A DNA stretch of 64,000 bases from DATJPR01 sp963843525 (GCA_963843525.1 CAWJKM010000004.1:1-64000), one strand, 5' to 3'; shown: positions 1 through 8,229, counted from the stretch's first letter. Numbers and translations: made by a program. Notes: generated by a model from the letters alone, not told the origin.

Positions 1-208
1 ATGATACACCATCATAGACATAAACATTCCCCTCTAGAGAGGGGAACCGAAGGGGTGTGTAATATGGCCGATTAACACACCCCCGCCAAAAGGATGGCGG
101 GCAGGCCTGTCCGCCTACGGCGGACATCCCCTCTGGAAGAGGGGAATGGTACAAAAACCATCGATGGACAACGCATAAACCAGATGTGCCATAAACATTC
201 CCCTCACG
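1..208 (+). repeat. Multi-hairpin repeat element, one full and one truncated copy
   Basis: The window opens inside a repeat. In order it holds a palindrome around CCCCTCTAGAGAGGGG (30-45), an inverted pair GGGGTGTGT/ACACACCC with about 14 nt between, a GTCCGCC/GGCGGAC hairpin (about 110-126) and a second palindrome-like piece CCCCTCTGGAAGAGGGG. A second copy begins at 191 (ATAAACATTCCCCTC) and is cut off at the promoter of the next gene. The same order recurs at 7680-7838, 10811-10960 and 12264-12440. Confidence 0.85.
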
Positions 209-210
209 AC

Positions 211-258
211 TTGACTTTACTCATGATATTGAGTAATATTACTCAATACATTGAGTAA
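211..258 (+). promoter_or_regulatory. Sigma70-type promoter overlapped by a palindromic operator
   Basis: TTGACT (211-216) and TAATAT (234-239) are separated by exactly 17 bp, close to the sigma70 consensus. The -10 lies inside a perfect 20-bp palindrome (228-247), and a third half-site ATTGAGTAA follows at 250-258. The layout suggests a repressor binding ATTGAGTAA half-sites over the -10. The predicted transcript start is near 246, which leaves a leader of about 24 nt before the ATPase start. The regulator is unknown. Confidence 0.7.
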
Positions 259-269
259 ATGAGATCGCC

Positions 270-1463
270 ATGGCTTATACGAGAGAGCAGTATGGGGACC
301 TCCGGGCACGATTGCTTGAAAAGCGCCGGTTCATCCAGGTGCTCGCCGGACCGCGCCAAACGGGGAAAACGACGCTTGCCCGACAGCTCGCGGAACAGTC
401 GCCTGTCGCCGTGAGATTCGCGTCTGCCGACGATCCCTCGGCACAGAGTCGGCTCTGGATCCTGGAACAGTGGGAATTGGGTCGGCTGACGGCCCGCCAA
501 GCTGGAAAAGTGGGCGCGGTGCTTGTCCTCGATGAGATTCAAAAAGTCCCGGGCTGGTCGGAAACAATAAAGAAACTGTGGGATGAAGATACGGCCCGCC
601 GCGTTCCGCTCAAGGTCCTTCTGCTCGGGTCGGCGCCCCTCCTCATCCAGCAGGGACTTACGGAAAGCCTGGCGGGAAGGTTCGAGGTCGTCCGCTCGAC
701 GCATTGGTCGTACACGGAAATGAAGGATGCCTTCGGCTGGTCGCTCGATCAATACATTTTCTTCGGCGGATTTCCTGGAGCATCAGAACTTGTGGGGGAC
801 GAAAACCGGTGGAAGCGCTACATCCTGGATTCAATGGTCGAAACCACTCTCTCGCGGGATATTCTCCAGCTCCAGCGCATCGACAAGCCGGCGCTGCTGC
901 GGCAGCTGTTCAACGTCGGATGTTCATACTCCGGACAGATCCTCTCGTACACGAAATTGCTCGGTCAACTGCAGGACGCAGGGAACACAACGACGCTTGC
1001 CCACTACTTGAACCTCCTCGGAGGGGCAGGGGTGATAACGGGACTCCCCAAGTATGCGGTCCAGAAGGTCCGCCAGCGCGGCTCGAGTCCCAAGTTCCAG
1101 GTGCTGAACAACGCGTTCATCACGTGTCAGTCGGAACTCAGCTCCAAACACGCGAGGGAAGACCTCTCGTACTGGGGAAGACTCGTAGAATCGGCTGTCG
1201 GCGCACACATGGTCAACAGCTCGCACAAGGAAGGCGTCGAAGTCTTCTACTGGCGCGAAGGGCAGAAAGAGGTGGATTACGTGTTGAAGAAAGGGAGATC
1301 CATAACCGCGGTTGAAGTGAAGAGCGGGATGAAGAAGGAGACGTTATCAGGCATTGAAGAGTTTGCGAAGAGATTCAAACCGAAAAGGGTGCTGCTTGTC
1401 GGATCGGACGGGATCCCCATCGATGAATTCCTCGCCGCGCCGTTGGGGAAATGGATGGAGTGA
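270..1463 (+). CDS. ATP-binding protein, AAA_14 plus DUF4143
   Basis: This 397-residue protein has the two-domain build of the AAA_14/DUF4143 family. The N-terminal P-loop ATPase has Walker A GPRQTGKTT at residues 27-35 and Walker B VLVLDEIQ with D88-E89. The C-terminal DUF4143 region ends with E334-V-D and V348-E-V-K351, which resembles a PD-(D/E)xK nuclease core. Members are widespread accessory genes of uncertain function, often next to mobile DNA; no substrate can be named. The ATG at 270 follows the promoter and operator directly and has no clear Shine-Dalgarno site. The gene stands alone between two repeat tracts, and a strong regulated promoter directly upstream is consistent with an acquired, self-contained unit. 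Confidence 0.9.
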   Translation: MAYTREQYGDLRARLLEKRRFIQVLAGPRQTGKTTLARQLAEQSPVAVRFASADDPSAQSRLWILEQWELGRLTARQAGKVGAVLVLDEIQKVPGWSETIKKLWDEDTARRVPLKVLLLGSAPLLIQQGLTESLAGRFEVVRSTHWSYTEMKDAFGWSLDQYIFFGGFPGASELVGDENRWKRYILDSMVETTLSRDILQLQRIDKPALLRQLFNVGCSYSGQILSYTKLLGQLQDAGNTTTLAHYLNLLGGAGVITGLPKYAVQKVRQRGSSPKFQVLNNAFITCQSELSSKHAREDLSYWGRLVESAVGAHMVNSSHKEGVEVFYWREGQKEVDYVLKKGRSITAVEVKSGMKKETLSGIEEFAKRFKPKRVLLVGSDGIPIDEFLAAPLGKWME

Positions 1464-2455
1464 GATATATCGGGCCCCGCGCTCCCCAAGTTGCAACTGT
1501 CGTGGTTCCCTCGTCGGTTGACTATCGACTAGTGTCCATCAACTAGGTCAATTGATCTTTCTCGGCGGGCATTCCCTCTGATAGAGGGGAGCCCGGATTT
1601 TAGATTTTAGAGTTGAAACCGCCGGAACGGAGTGCAGGCGGTTAGATTTTAGACTGGTATGGGCATGGGTAAGAGAACACACCGTTATAGACATGGCTTC
1701 AGCCGCTCTAAATTTAGACGCATTGTCATAGCCACGACCTTACGACATTTTAGAATTTAGAGTTTAGATTTTAGACTGGTTTAGGCAGGGGTTATGGGAC
1801 ACACTGTTTTAGACTGGTTTAGGCGGGGTTATGGGACACACTGCCATTGCCACGACCTTCAGGTCGTGGACAGATTTCAAGGAGCGCTCTCTCACGCTTT
1901 TGGGGTTTCAACCCCTTCATTGGTTCGGGTGAGGATGAAGTTTGCAGCTGGTGACAATCGCGCTGCACCATCCACCATAGACGTAAACATTCCCCTCTAA
2001 AGAGGGGAGTCCGGATTTTAGATTTTAGAGTTGAAACCGCCGGAACGGAATTTTACCTGCCGGAACGGAGTGGAGGCGGGTGCAGGCGGTTAGAGTTTAG
2101 ATTTGGGTGGGGACGCGATCGCCGTCGGTAAAAAACAGCGCTGCACCATCCACCTAAGACGTAAACATTCCCCTCTAAAGAGGGGAAGTTCCGATTTCAG
2201 TGTTAGTGTGTAGATATTTGGCTGATTGACATCGACCACTGTCCATCAACTATTGTCAATTGATCTTTCTCGGCGGACATCCCCTCTGATAGAGGGGAGC
2301 CCGGATTTTAGATTTTAGAGTTTAGATTTTAGATTTGGGTGAAGATGAAGCTTGCCGTTTGTGCCAACTGTCGTAGTTCCTTTGCCGGTTGACTATCGAC
2401 TATTGTCCATCAACTATTGTCAATTGATCTTTCTCGGCGGACATCTCCATCGCTC
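1464..2455. repeat. Repeat mosaic: heptamer families and hairpin elements
   Basis: About 1 kb with no convincing gene. It interleaves TGTCCAT/TGTCAAT heptamers (1515-1560, 2220-2265, 2385-2432), TTTTAGA heptamers (1591-1655, 1746-1825, 2012-2100, 2301-2335), palindrome cores of the CCCCTCT..AGAGGGG element (about 1561-1595, 1975-2010, 2150-2190, 2270-2300) and a hairpin module (about 1796-1985). That module holds CCACGACCT/AGGTCGTGG, AGAGCGCTCT and GGGGTT/AACCCC stems. The module occurs again inverted at 38140-38285, and the 2336-2432 stretch recurs inverted at 29070-29165. Small open frames here are read-through of the repeats. Confidence 0.85.
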
Positions 2456-2662
2456 AAAAGACGAAAAAAGGAAACGTCGCTTTAGATTTTTCCTTTGTGC
2501 GGTGGGAATGCGAAATCGCAGGCGGTGTGCGGCTGGAGATACAAACGTTGCTTTGCGATTCCGGCCGATTCTCTCTTCGCCTCTCCTTGTTTGGCCGGAA
2601 TCGCACCTAACTGAGCTTGCCGGTCAAATGTCGTGGGTTGCGATTTCGCCCCCTTTTCTTTC

Positions 2663-2697
2663 TGTCCACTTTCTTTGGGGGCCAAAGAAAGTGGACA
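2663..2697. repeat. Perfect 16-bp stem hairpin
   Basis: TGTCCACTTTCTTTGG (2663-2678) is matched by its exact complement at 2682-2697 with only three bases between. It lies 60 bp upstream of the next start codon. It could be a terminator-like barrier against transcription from the repeat tract. The A-run follows on the plus strand, so it is not a classical plus-strand terminator. Confidence 0.75.
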
Positions 2698-2756
2698 AAA
2701 AGCGACAGCAATTTCTTCACGCGCTTAGCCAAGGTTCATAAAGAGGAGCAATATTC

Positions 2757-3401
2757 ATGAGCAAAGCGATCGGCGTTATCGGCTCCGGCCAGGTCGGCCA
2801 GACGCTCGCAAATGGATTTCTCAAACACGGCTACGCCGTCATGCTCGGCACGAACACGCCGGCCAAGGTGGCCGACCTCAAGTCGAAAACGAAGGCGAAG
2901 GTCGGCTCGTTTGCGGATACAGCGAAGTTCGGCGAGATCGTGGTGTTCGCGACGAAAGGGAGTGCCGCCGAAGCAGCCCTGAAAGCGACGGGACTCGAAA
3001 ACCTGAAAGGGAAGACGGTCATCGATACGACCAATCCGATCGCCGACAGGCCGCCGGTGAACGGGGTGATCGCGTTCTTCACCACGCTTGAAGACTCCCT
3101 CATGGAGCGCCTCCAGAAACTCGCGCCGGATGCGCATTTTGTGAAAGCGTTCAGCTGCGTCGGCAATGCCTTCATGGTGAACCCGGATTTCAACGGCGTG
3201 AAACCGTCCATGTTCATCTGCGGCAACCACGACGGAGCAAAAAAAGAGGTCTCCGCGATCCTGGTGCAGTTCGGATTTGAAGTCGAGGATTTCGGCAAAG
3301 TCGAAGCCGCGCGTGCGATCGAGCCGCTGTGCATGCTGTGGTGCATACCAGGATTTGTGCGTGGTTCCTGGAATAATGCATTTAAACTGTTGAAAAAATA
3401 A
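2757..3401 (+). CDS. NADP-binding oxidoreductase, F420-dependent reductase-like
   Basis: This 214-residue protein opens with a Rossmann nucleotide-binding fold, GxGxxG at residues 9-14 (G9-S-G-Q-V-G14), followed by a GTN motif in the position where this family contacts the NADP phosphate. The length and order match the short NADPH:F420 oxidoreductase-like family (F420_oxidored, single domain). Family members move hydride between NADPH and a flavin or deazaflavin. Whether this organism makes F420 cannot be judged here. AAGAGGAG lies about 9 nt upstream of the ATG. The gene is single and flanked by repeats on both sides. The substrate is unknown. Confidence 0.8.
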   Translation: MSKAIGVIGSGQVGQTLANGFLKHGYAVMLGTNTPAKVADLKSKTKAKVGSFADTAKFGEIVVFATKGSAAEAALKATGLENLKGKTVIDTTNPIADRPPVNGVIAFFTTLEDSLMERLQKLAPDAHFVKAFSCVGNAFMVNPDFNGVKPSMFICGNHDGAKKEVSAILVQFGFEVEDFGKVEAARAIEPLCMLWCIPGFVRGSWNNAFKLLKK

Positions 3402-3417
3402 AACGCAATGCTGCGAG

Positions 3418-3721
3418 GAGTAGGAAGTATGAAGTAGGACGTAGGAAGAAAGAGTGTATCTGGTTCCTTCCTACTTCGTACATCCTACTTCCTACTCCAG
3501 TAGACAGTATCAACATAGCAGAAAGTAATTCATGAGCACCCCGGAAGAGCGTATCCGCTTTCTTCCTACTTCTTACATCCTACTTCCTACTCCAGTAGAC
3601 CGTATCAACATTGCAGAAAGTAATTCATGAGCACCCCGGAAGAGCGTATCCGCCTTCTTCCTACTTCTTACATCCTACTTCCTACTCCAGTAGACCGTAT
3701 CAACATAGCAGAAAGTAATTC
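3418..3721 (+). repeat. GTAGGAA heptamers in a 95-bp tandem duplication
   Basis: GTAGGAA/CTTCCTA heptamers are followed by two complete 95-bp units (3532-3626, 3627-3721) and a diverged partial unit upstream (about 3452-3531). Each full unit starts with ATGAGCACC and reads open for 32 codons. It closes with a TGA that overlaps the next ATG (ATGA at 3627-3630 and 3722-3725). The last TGA therefore overlaps the start codon of the hydrolase at 3722. This would be a chain of coupled leader ORFs if it is transcribed. The heptamer part reads as a peptide containing LPTSYILLPTP. Confidence 0.9.
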
Positions 3722-4300
3722 ATGAGCAGCCTGGAATTGTTACCTGCAACCACTGCCCTCGTCGTCATCGACTTACAGCGCGGCATTGCCGCGATGCCAA
3801 CCGTGCCTTACAATGCTGCGCAGGTGGTCGCGAATGCTGCACGACTCGCCGATGCGTTCCGACAGCACGCGTTGCCCGTCTTCCTGGTGCACGTGACCCC
3901 GTCGCGCGATATGAAAGACGCGCTGCAGCCGGTTGCCGACGCGCCGACGCCGTTCAACAGTCAGCGTCCGCCCGACTGGGCCGACTTTGTCCCGGAGCTG
4001 CATCCGCAGGAATCGGATTTCCTCCTGACGAAACGTCAATGGGGCGCATTCACCGGTACGGAGTTGGACCTGCAATGCCGGCGACGCGGTGTGAACACGA
4101 TCGTCCTCTGCGGCATTTCGACCGACATCGGCGTCGAAAGCACCGCCCGCTTTGCGTATGAGTACGGCTATCACCAGATCTTCGCGGAAGATGCGATGGC
4201 GGCGCGCTCGGCCGACGGGCATAATCATGCAGTGAAGGAGATCTTTCCGAGGATTGGACGAGTGAGGATGACGGCTGAGATAATCGAAGGGCTGTGTTAG
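3722..4300 (+). CDS. Isochorismatase-family cysteine hydrolase
   Basis: This 192-residue protein is full length for the isochorismatase-like hydrolases. The catalytic triad is visible: D17 in VVIDLQ, K104 in LTKRQW and C130 in VLCGIST, with the Gly-Ile-Ser-Thr loop that carries the family's cis-peptide. Members cleave isochorismate, nicotinamide or other amides; the substrate cannot be fixed from sequence. The start is taken at 3722, but its ATG is the third copy of a duplicated ATGAGC context (see the 95-bp repeat). It overlaps the stop of an upstream repeat-encoded ORF, so translation may be coupled. GTAGGAA heptamers resume about 10 bp after the stop. Confidence 0.92.
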   Translation: MSSLELLPATTALVVIDLQRGIAAMPTVPYNAAQVVANAARLADAFRQHALPVFLVHVTPSRDMKDALQPVADAPTPFNSQRPPDWADFVPELHPQESDFLLTKRQWGAFTGTELDLQCRRRGVNTIVLCGISTDIGVESTARFAYEYGYHQIFAEDAMAARSADGHNHAVKEIFPRIGRVRMTAEIIEGLC

Positions 4301-4455
4301 GCAGCATAGAGTAGGAAGTACGAAGTAGGAAGTAGGAAGAAAAATTGTACCGCTTTCTTTCTCCATCTTTCTTCCTAATTCTTTCTTCCTACTTCATTTC
4401 TTCCTACTTCCTACATCTTCTTCCTACTTCCTACATCTTACTTCCTACTCCCCGT
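4301..4455. repeat. GTAGGAA/CTTCCTA heptamer array
   Basis: Degenerate 7-nt repeats, first in GTAGGAA and then in CTTCCTAC orientation, fill most of the gap after the hydrolase. They give a loose inverted pair. The short open frame at 4345-4527 is only this repeat read through. From 4456 to 4536 no feature is seen. Confidence 0.85.
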
Positions 4456-4710
4456 TTCCGCCCGCAGGGAACCTTCTTCCCTCCCTCGCCGTTATTGAGC
4501 ATAGTTTGCGCTACTCCCTCCCCCTAACTTCCTTAAACCGGTTCTGTTCCACAAAGTCCGAAGACTCTCATCGCCCATCTCTTAGCACAACGCCATAAGA
4601 CTTTCATAACGGAAGGCTTCGTAGATATCGGCGGGGCTTCGCTCTATTACAAGATCGAGGGGTCCGGACCGCCGATCGTTTTTCTTCATGGGAATCCCCT
4701 GGACCATCGC

Positions 4711-5427
4711 ATGTGGGATGACCAGGCGGAACTGTTCTCTGAGCGGTACACGGTGATACGCTACGACCTTCGCGGATTCGGACAGTCGTCCCTTCCCGAT
4801 GGACGGCCCTATTCCCACGCGGAAGATCTCCACTGGCTCCTCGAAGCGCTGGGGATCCGTGAGCCGATCCTCGTCGGTCTCTCGATGGGCGGCGGAGCGG
4901 TGGTGAATTTCGCCGTCCTCCATCCCGGCATTCCGCGCGCGATCGTCGTTGCCGATTCGTCGCTCGGCGGATTTCTCTACTCGGACGAGATCGCGACGGA
5001 AGGGGAGTTGCTCGTCCTCACCGCCAATAAAAAAGGACTCGACCCCGCGAAGGCCCTGCTGCTCAAAGAGGGCTTTTTTGTTGATGCCATGCGCAATAAA
5101 CGCGTCGCGAAGAAGCTGAAAGAGATCGTCGGCTCCTATTCAGGCTACCACTGGCTGCATCGCGACAACGGTCGGCCGCTCACTCCGCCCGCGATCGCCC
5201 GGCTGGAACAAATTGCCGTCCCCGCGCTGGTGCTCGTGGGCGAGAACGATGTCCCCGACTTCCACGCCATCGCGGAAACTCTCGCCGTGAAGATCCCCAA
5301 CGCAAGGAAGATTATCATGGCAGGCGTAGGGCACATGTGCAACATGGAGGATCCGGAGGGGTTTAACGAGGTGGTGATGAGGTTTTTGAAGGAAGGGGAA
5401 GGATATAAAAGAACTAATGGACAATAG
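4711..5427 (+). CDS. Alpha/beta hydrolase, 5' end without a normal start codon
   Basis: This is an alpha/beta-hydrolase fold protein with nucleophile S58 in GLSMGG, acid in GENDVPD and histidine in GVGHMCNMED. The first ATG in frame is 4711, but the fold clearly begins earlier. The open frame runs from 4537 and encodes the core strand and oxyanion motif HGNP at 4687-4698. No ATG, GTG or TTG occurs in that stretch, so the original start is mutated (for example ATA at 4606) or the gene is broken. The last residues and the TAG stop come from a TGGACAA-type heptamer array. It may be related to 3-oxoadipate enol-lactonase-like esterases; the substrate is unknown. Confidence 0.8.
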   Translation: MWDDQAELFSERYTVIRYDLRGFGQSSLPDGRPYSHAEDLHWLLEALGIREPILVGLSMGGGAVVNFAVLHPGIPRAIVVADSSLGGFLYSDEIATEGELLVLTANKKGLDPAKALLLKEGFFVDAMRNKRVAKKLKEIVGSYSGYHWLHRDNGRPLTPPAIARLEQIAVPALVLVGENDVPDFHAIAETLAVKIPNARKIIMAGVGHMCNMEDPEGFNEVVMRFLKEGEGYKRTNGQ

Positions 5428-5462
5428 TCGATGGACAATTGACAATGGTCGACCGAGCGAAC
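5413..5462. repeat. ATGGACA/TGTCCAT heptamer array
   Basis: Seven-nt degenerate repeats (ATGGACA, ATAGTCG, ATTGACA) overlap the 3' end of the upstream hydrolase and reach the stop of the toxin gene on the other strand. Confidence 0.8.
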
Positions 5463-5468
5463 CGGCAC

Positions 5469-5795
5469 CTATCGCATTAAACGCTCTTCGAGCAGGGTTT
5501 GCATGTCGCGCCGGCCATCGAGGACGCAGTGGATGGTGATGATTGTCGCATCAATGCTGTAGAAAATCCTGTAGGGCTTGAACCGGATTTCACTGAATTG
5601 GTGCACGCCGATGCTCTGGAGCTCCGGTGGAATGTGATCGCGCAGGGGCAACGTGCGAAGCGAGTTGCAGGCGCGTTTGAGGGCATCAAGCAATCGGTCG
5701 GCATTTTCCATGGAATCGTTCAGAGCAACATACCTGTAGATTTCGAACAGATCCTCCTCGGCATCTGTATCGAGTTGAACTTTATGCTTTTTCAT
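5469..5795 (-). CDS. RelE/ParE-family toxin
   Basis: This 108-residue protein is typical of RelE/ParE toxins. It has an early helix with EEDLFEIYRYV, a central RTLPLRDHIPPEL region and the C-terminal strand pattern FKPYRIFYSID...IHCVLDGRRDM. The ATG at 5795 is preferred over longer upstream starts because it overlaps the 3' end of the antitoxin by 14 bp, as usual for co-translated pairs. Family toxins either cleave ribosome-bound mRNA (RelE) or poison gyrase (ParE). Length and motifs favour the ParE type, but this is not certain. Confidence 0.85.
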   Translation of the reverse strand: MKKHKVQLDTDAEEDLFEIYRYVALNDSMENADRLLDALKRACNSLRTLPLRDHIPPELQSIGVHQFSEIRFKPYRIFYSIDATIITIHCVLDGRRDMQTLLEERLMR

Positions 5796-6072
5796 TCTTG
5801 AAGTCCCGGATGCGCTGTTCGAGGGAGACAAAGGCTGCATCGACGGACTTCACCTTGCCACGCCGAACGTTCTGCTGGCTTCGGGTGAGAATCTTCAGCA
5901 AGGCCAACGTCTCCTGCGTTCGCTCATACGTGTGAATGTCCTGCAGGACAGCCTTCGCCTGCCCGTTATGGGTGACGATGAGGGTCCCCTGGTGCCCGGA
6001 GAGTTCTCGAATGAGGCGGGAGGCATGCGCCTTAAGATAGCTGATGGGTTTCACGGAAGTGCTGAGTTTCAT
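5782..6072 (-). CDS. Phd/YefM-family antitoxin
   Basis: This 96-residue protein has the Phd/YefM N-terminal fold: VKPISYLKAHASRLIREL, then a strand LIVTHNGQAKAVL, then a helical charged tail likely to wrap the toxin. The ATG at 6072 sits behind a strong Shine-Dalgarno GGAGGATCC on the minus strand. Such antitoxins neutralise the toxin and repress their own operon. The gene is upstream of, and overlaps, the toxin at 5469-5795. Its promoter must lie in 6073-6160, back to back with arsR. Confidence 0.88.
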   Translation of the reverse strand: MKLSTSVKPISYLKAHASRLIRELSGHQGTLIVTHNGQAKAVLQDIHTYERTQETLALLKILTRSQQNVRRGKVKSVDAAFVSLEQRIRDFKNEKA

Positions 6073-6161
6073 GGATCCTCCTGACGAGATGGATTTAAAT
6101 ATGGTCCAAATAAGGGTCGGAGACAAGTTCGGGGTATGAAGAGTTTTTTTTGCAGCGGCTC

Positions 6162-6196
6162 TTGCTTTTGTATTCATCTAATCGTAATATTACGAT
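6162..6196 (+). promoter_or_regulatory. arsR promoter and operator, predicted leaderless start
   Basis: The perfect 16-bp palindrome ATCGTAATATTACGAT (6181-6196) ends one base before the arsR ATG. Inside it lies TAATAT (6185-6190), 17 bp after TTGCTT (6162-6167). The predicted transcript start therefore falls on or next to the start codon, leaving no room for a ribosome-binding site. The identical palindrome lies upstream of arsM at 6541-6556. Confidence 0.75.
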
Positions 6197-6517
6197 ATGG
6201 GACGAAGCAAACGGGGATCGTACAGCGCCACGCAGAACCGGCTGGCGGACATCGCAAAGGCGCTTGCGCATCCGGCACGGATTGCGATCCTGGAGTTCCT
6301 TGCGCGGAAGAACGTGTGCGTCTGCGGCGATATCGTGGACGAACTGCCGCTCTCCCAGGCGACCGTGTCGCAACACCTGGCAGAGCTCAAACGCGTCGGC
6401 CTGATCAGCGGAGAGATCGAGGGGCCAAGGGTGTGCTACTGTATCAATGAAAAGGCATGGAACGAAGCGAAGGAGAAGATGGGGGGGTTCTTTACGACTA
6501 TCGAGAAGTGCTGCTGA
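6197..6517 (+). CDS. arsR: ArsR-family metalloregulator
   Basis: This 106-residue winged-helix repressor has a recognition region ELPLSQATVSQHLAELKRVGL. Cysteines C41 and C43 lie in VCVCGDIV, the arsenite-sensing helix position of ArsR proteins. Extra cysteines near VCYC and a terminal CC may widen the metal site. It most likely binds the palindrome that ends at its own start codon and the identical one before arsM, and releases it on As(III) binding. No Shine-Dalgarno is possible because the operator abuts the ATG, so a leaderless mRNA is likely. It forms a regulatory pair with the arsM gene 57 bp downstream. Confidence 0.92.
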   Translation: MGRSKRGSYSATQNRLADIAKALAHPARIAILEFLARKNVCVCGDIVDELPLSQATVSQHLAELKRVGLISGEIEGPRVCYCINEKAWNEAKEKMGGFFTTIEKCC

Positions 6518-6540
6518 GATGAAACTTTTTTGTCGATTAA

Positions 6541-6556
6541 ATCGTAATATTACGAT
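6541..6556 (+). promoter_or_regulatory. Second ArsR operator, upstream of arsM
   Basis: ATCGTAATATTACGAT is repeated here exactly as at 6181-6196. It is 18 bp upstream of the arsM ATG and leaves space for the AGGAGGAG Shine-Dalgarno. arsM therefore appears to have its own ArsR-controlled promoter, although no good -35 is visible. Confidence 0.8.
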
Positions 6557-6574
6557 ATAAACCAGGAGGAGAGT

Positions 6575-7408
6575 ATGGCAACCGGCGAAGAGTTGAAACA
6601 GATGGTCAGGGAGAAGTACGGCGAAGTGGCTCTGCAGGCGAAGCTCGCTGACGAAACAGGATGCGGGTGCAACTGTGGCTGCGGCAGCGGGGGAGAAGAG
6701 ACCATGAAGACCGCCGAGGATTACACCCGTCTCAAGGGGTACGTCCCCGAGGCGGATCTCGGACTCGGCTGCGGACTTCCGACGGAGTTCGCCCGGATCA
6801 AGCCAGGCGATACGGTCGTCGATCTCGGCTCGGGCGCGGGAAACGACGCGTTCATCGCGCGGGCAATCGTCGGCGATGCCGGCAGGGTGATCGGCGTGGA
6901 TATGACCGCGCCAATGATCGAAAAGGCACGGGCCAATGCGCAAAAGCTCGGCTATTCGAATGTCGAGTTCCGTCCCGGTGAGATCGAAAACCTCCCGGTG
7001 GCAAGCAACTCCGTGGACGTCGTCGTGAGCAACTGCGTGATGAACCTCGTCCCTGACAAGCGGAAGGCCTATGCCGAGACATACCGGATTCTCAAACCGG
7101 GAGGGCACTTCAGCATCTCCGACATCGTGCTCCGCGGCGAACTTCCCAAAGCCGCACGGGATGCCGCCGCACTCTACGCAGGCTGCATCTCCGGCGCGGA
7201 ACAATACGAAGATTACCTCGCCGCCATCCGCGCCGCAGGATTCGCGAACGTGACCGTTCAGAAAGAACGCCGGAACGAGATCCCCGACGAGGTCATCGTG
7301 CGCGAGCTGGGCGCAGACGAGCTGAAGGCGTTCAATAAGGCCGACGTGGGCATCTATAGCATTACGGTGTATGCTGACAAGCCGGAGAGAGCAGAAAGTA
7401 AGAAGTAA
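6575..7408 (+). CDS. arsM: Arsenite S-adenosylmethionine methyltransferase
   Basis: ArsM methylates As(III) with SAM to mono- to trimethylated arsenic in the cytoplasm. The 277-residue protein has the SAM motif VVDLGSGAGND and the conserved arsenite-binding cysteines in LGLGCGLP, SNCVMNL and YAGCISGA. An N-terminal metal-binding-like stretch GCGCNCGCG precedes them. A strong AGGAGGAG precedes the ATG, and an ArsR operator precedes that. Methylated arsenic would feed the arsenosugar genes at 38.4-41.2 kb. The last codons (AGT AAG AAG TAA) already belong to a GTAAGAA heptamer array, so the natural C-terminus was probably replaced by the repeat. Confidence 0.95.
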   Translation: MATGEELKQMVREKYGEVALQAKLADETGCGCNCGCGSGGEETMKTAEDYTRLKGYVPEADLGLGCGLPTEFARIKPGDTVVDLGSGAGNDAFIARAIVGDAGRVIGVDMTAPMIEKARANAQKLGYSNVEFRPGEIENLPVASNSVDVVVSNCVMNLVPDKRKAYAETYRILKPGGHFSISDIVLRGELPKAARDAAALYAGCISGAEQYEDYLAAIRAAGFANVTVQKERRNEIPDEVIVRELGADELKAFNKADVGIYSITVYADKPERAESKK

Positions 7409-7600
7409 GATGTAGGAAGTATGAAGGAAGAAGTAGGCAGTATGCAGTAGGCAGAAAGACTTACTTCAGTAAGCAACAAGTCTGTCACCTCCGGGCTTCT
7501 GCGTGACACTCGCTCTGTTACGCGGAAGGCCCTGGGTGACGACACAGTCCCCCAGTCCTCCAGTCCCCCAGTCCCCCAGTCCCCAAGTCACTCAATCCTT
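7386..7600. repeat. GTAGGAA heptamers followed by CCCCCAGT octamers
   Basis: GTAAGAAG/GTAGGAA heptamers run from the arsM stop to about 7455. An 8-nt array CCCCCAGT/CCTCCAGT occupies about 7540-7600. The bases between show nothing recognisable. Confidence 0.85.
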
Positions 7601-8229
7601 CCGCATCCGTCATTCCGAGGCCGCCGTTTTGTGGCGGCCGAAGGAATCTCTCCGTAAAAAGCGACTCCTCGGTCACCGTCGGTGACAACCGCGCTGCACC
7701 ATCCACCACGGACATAAACATTCCCCTCTAGAGAGGGGAACCGAAGGGGTGTGTAATATGGCCGATTAACACACCCCGTCCGCCTCCGCAGAATCGGCGG
7801 GAGGTCGGCGGACATCCCCTCTGGAAGAGGGGAATAATTGCACGCCGATCACATAGCGCCCCTGAAAAGATATCTTCTGCTCAAGGCTTCCCAGTCATTG
7901 CGAGTGACTGCTCGTTAGGCACAAATGACGTAAACATTCCCCTCTAGAGAGGGGAGTCCGGATTTTAGATTTTAAAGTTTAGAGTTTAGATTTAGATGGA
8001 GGCGCGGTCGCCGTCGGTGACAACCGCACTGCACCGTCCACCACGGACATAAACATTCCCCTCTGGAGAGGGGAACCGAAGGAGTGTGTCACAGGTCCGG
8101 CGAACATCCCCTCTTCTTCAACTCAATTCCATCGGAATCGAATAAATTCCTTCCGCACTTCGTAAAACCGCCCCTTTCGCCATATATACAATAGACAGAT
8201 CTTTTCTCTTCAATCGTACGGGGCGCGCC
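7601..8229. repeat. Three copies or fragments of the multi-hairpin element
   Basis: A GGCCGCC/GGCGGCC hairpin (about 7619-7640) is followed by a full element (7680-7838), a fragment with the CCCCTCTAGAGAGGGG core running into TTTTAGA heptamers (7920-7998) and another partial element (8001-8110). Each starts with the shared lead-in GCACCATCCACCACGGACAT or a variant of it. No gene is supported. From 8111 to 8229 I see only the probable promoter region of the next gene. Confidence 0.85.

Noticed and set aside
704..1315. 203-residue plus-strand open frame within the DUF4143 ATPase gene
   Set aside because: Frame shadow of a gene with clear Walker motifs.
2352..2741. 129-residue open frame before the NADP-binding oxidoreductase
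   Set aside because: It reads through heptamers and the 16-bp stem hairpin; no conserved domain.
3418..4455. CRISPR-like array of short repeats
   Set aside because: Units are 7 nt or 95 bp with no unique spacers of even length and no cas genes in the window.
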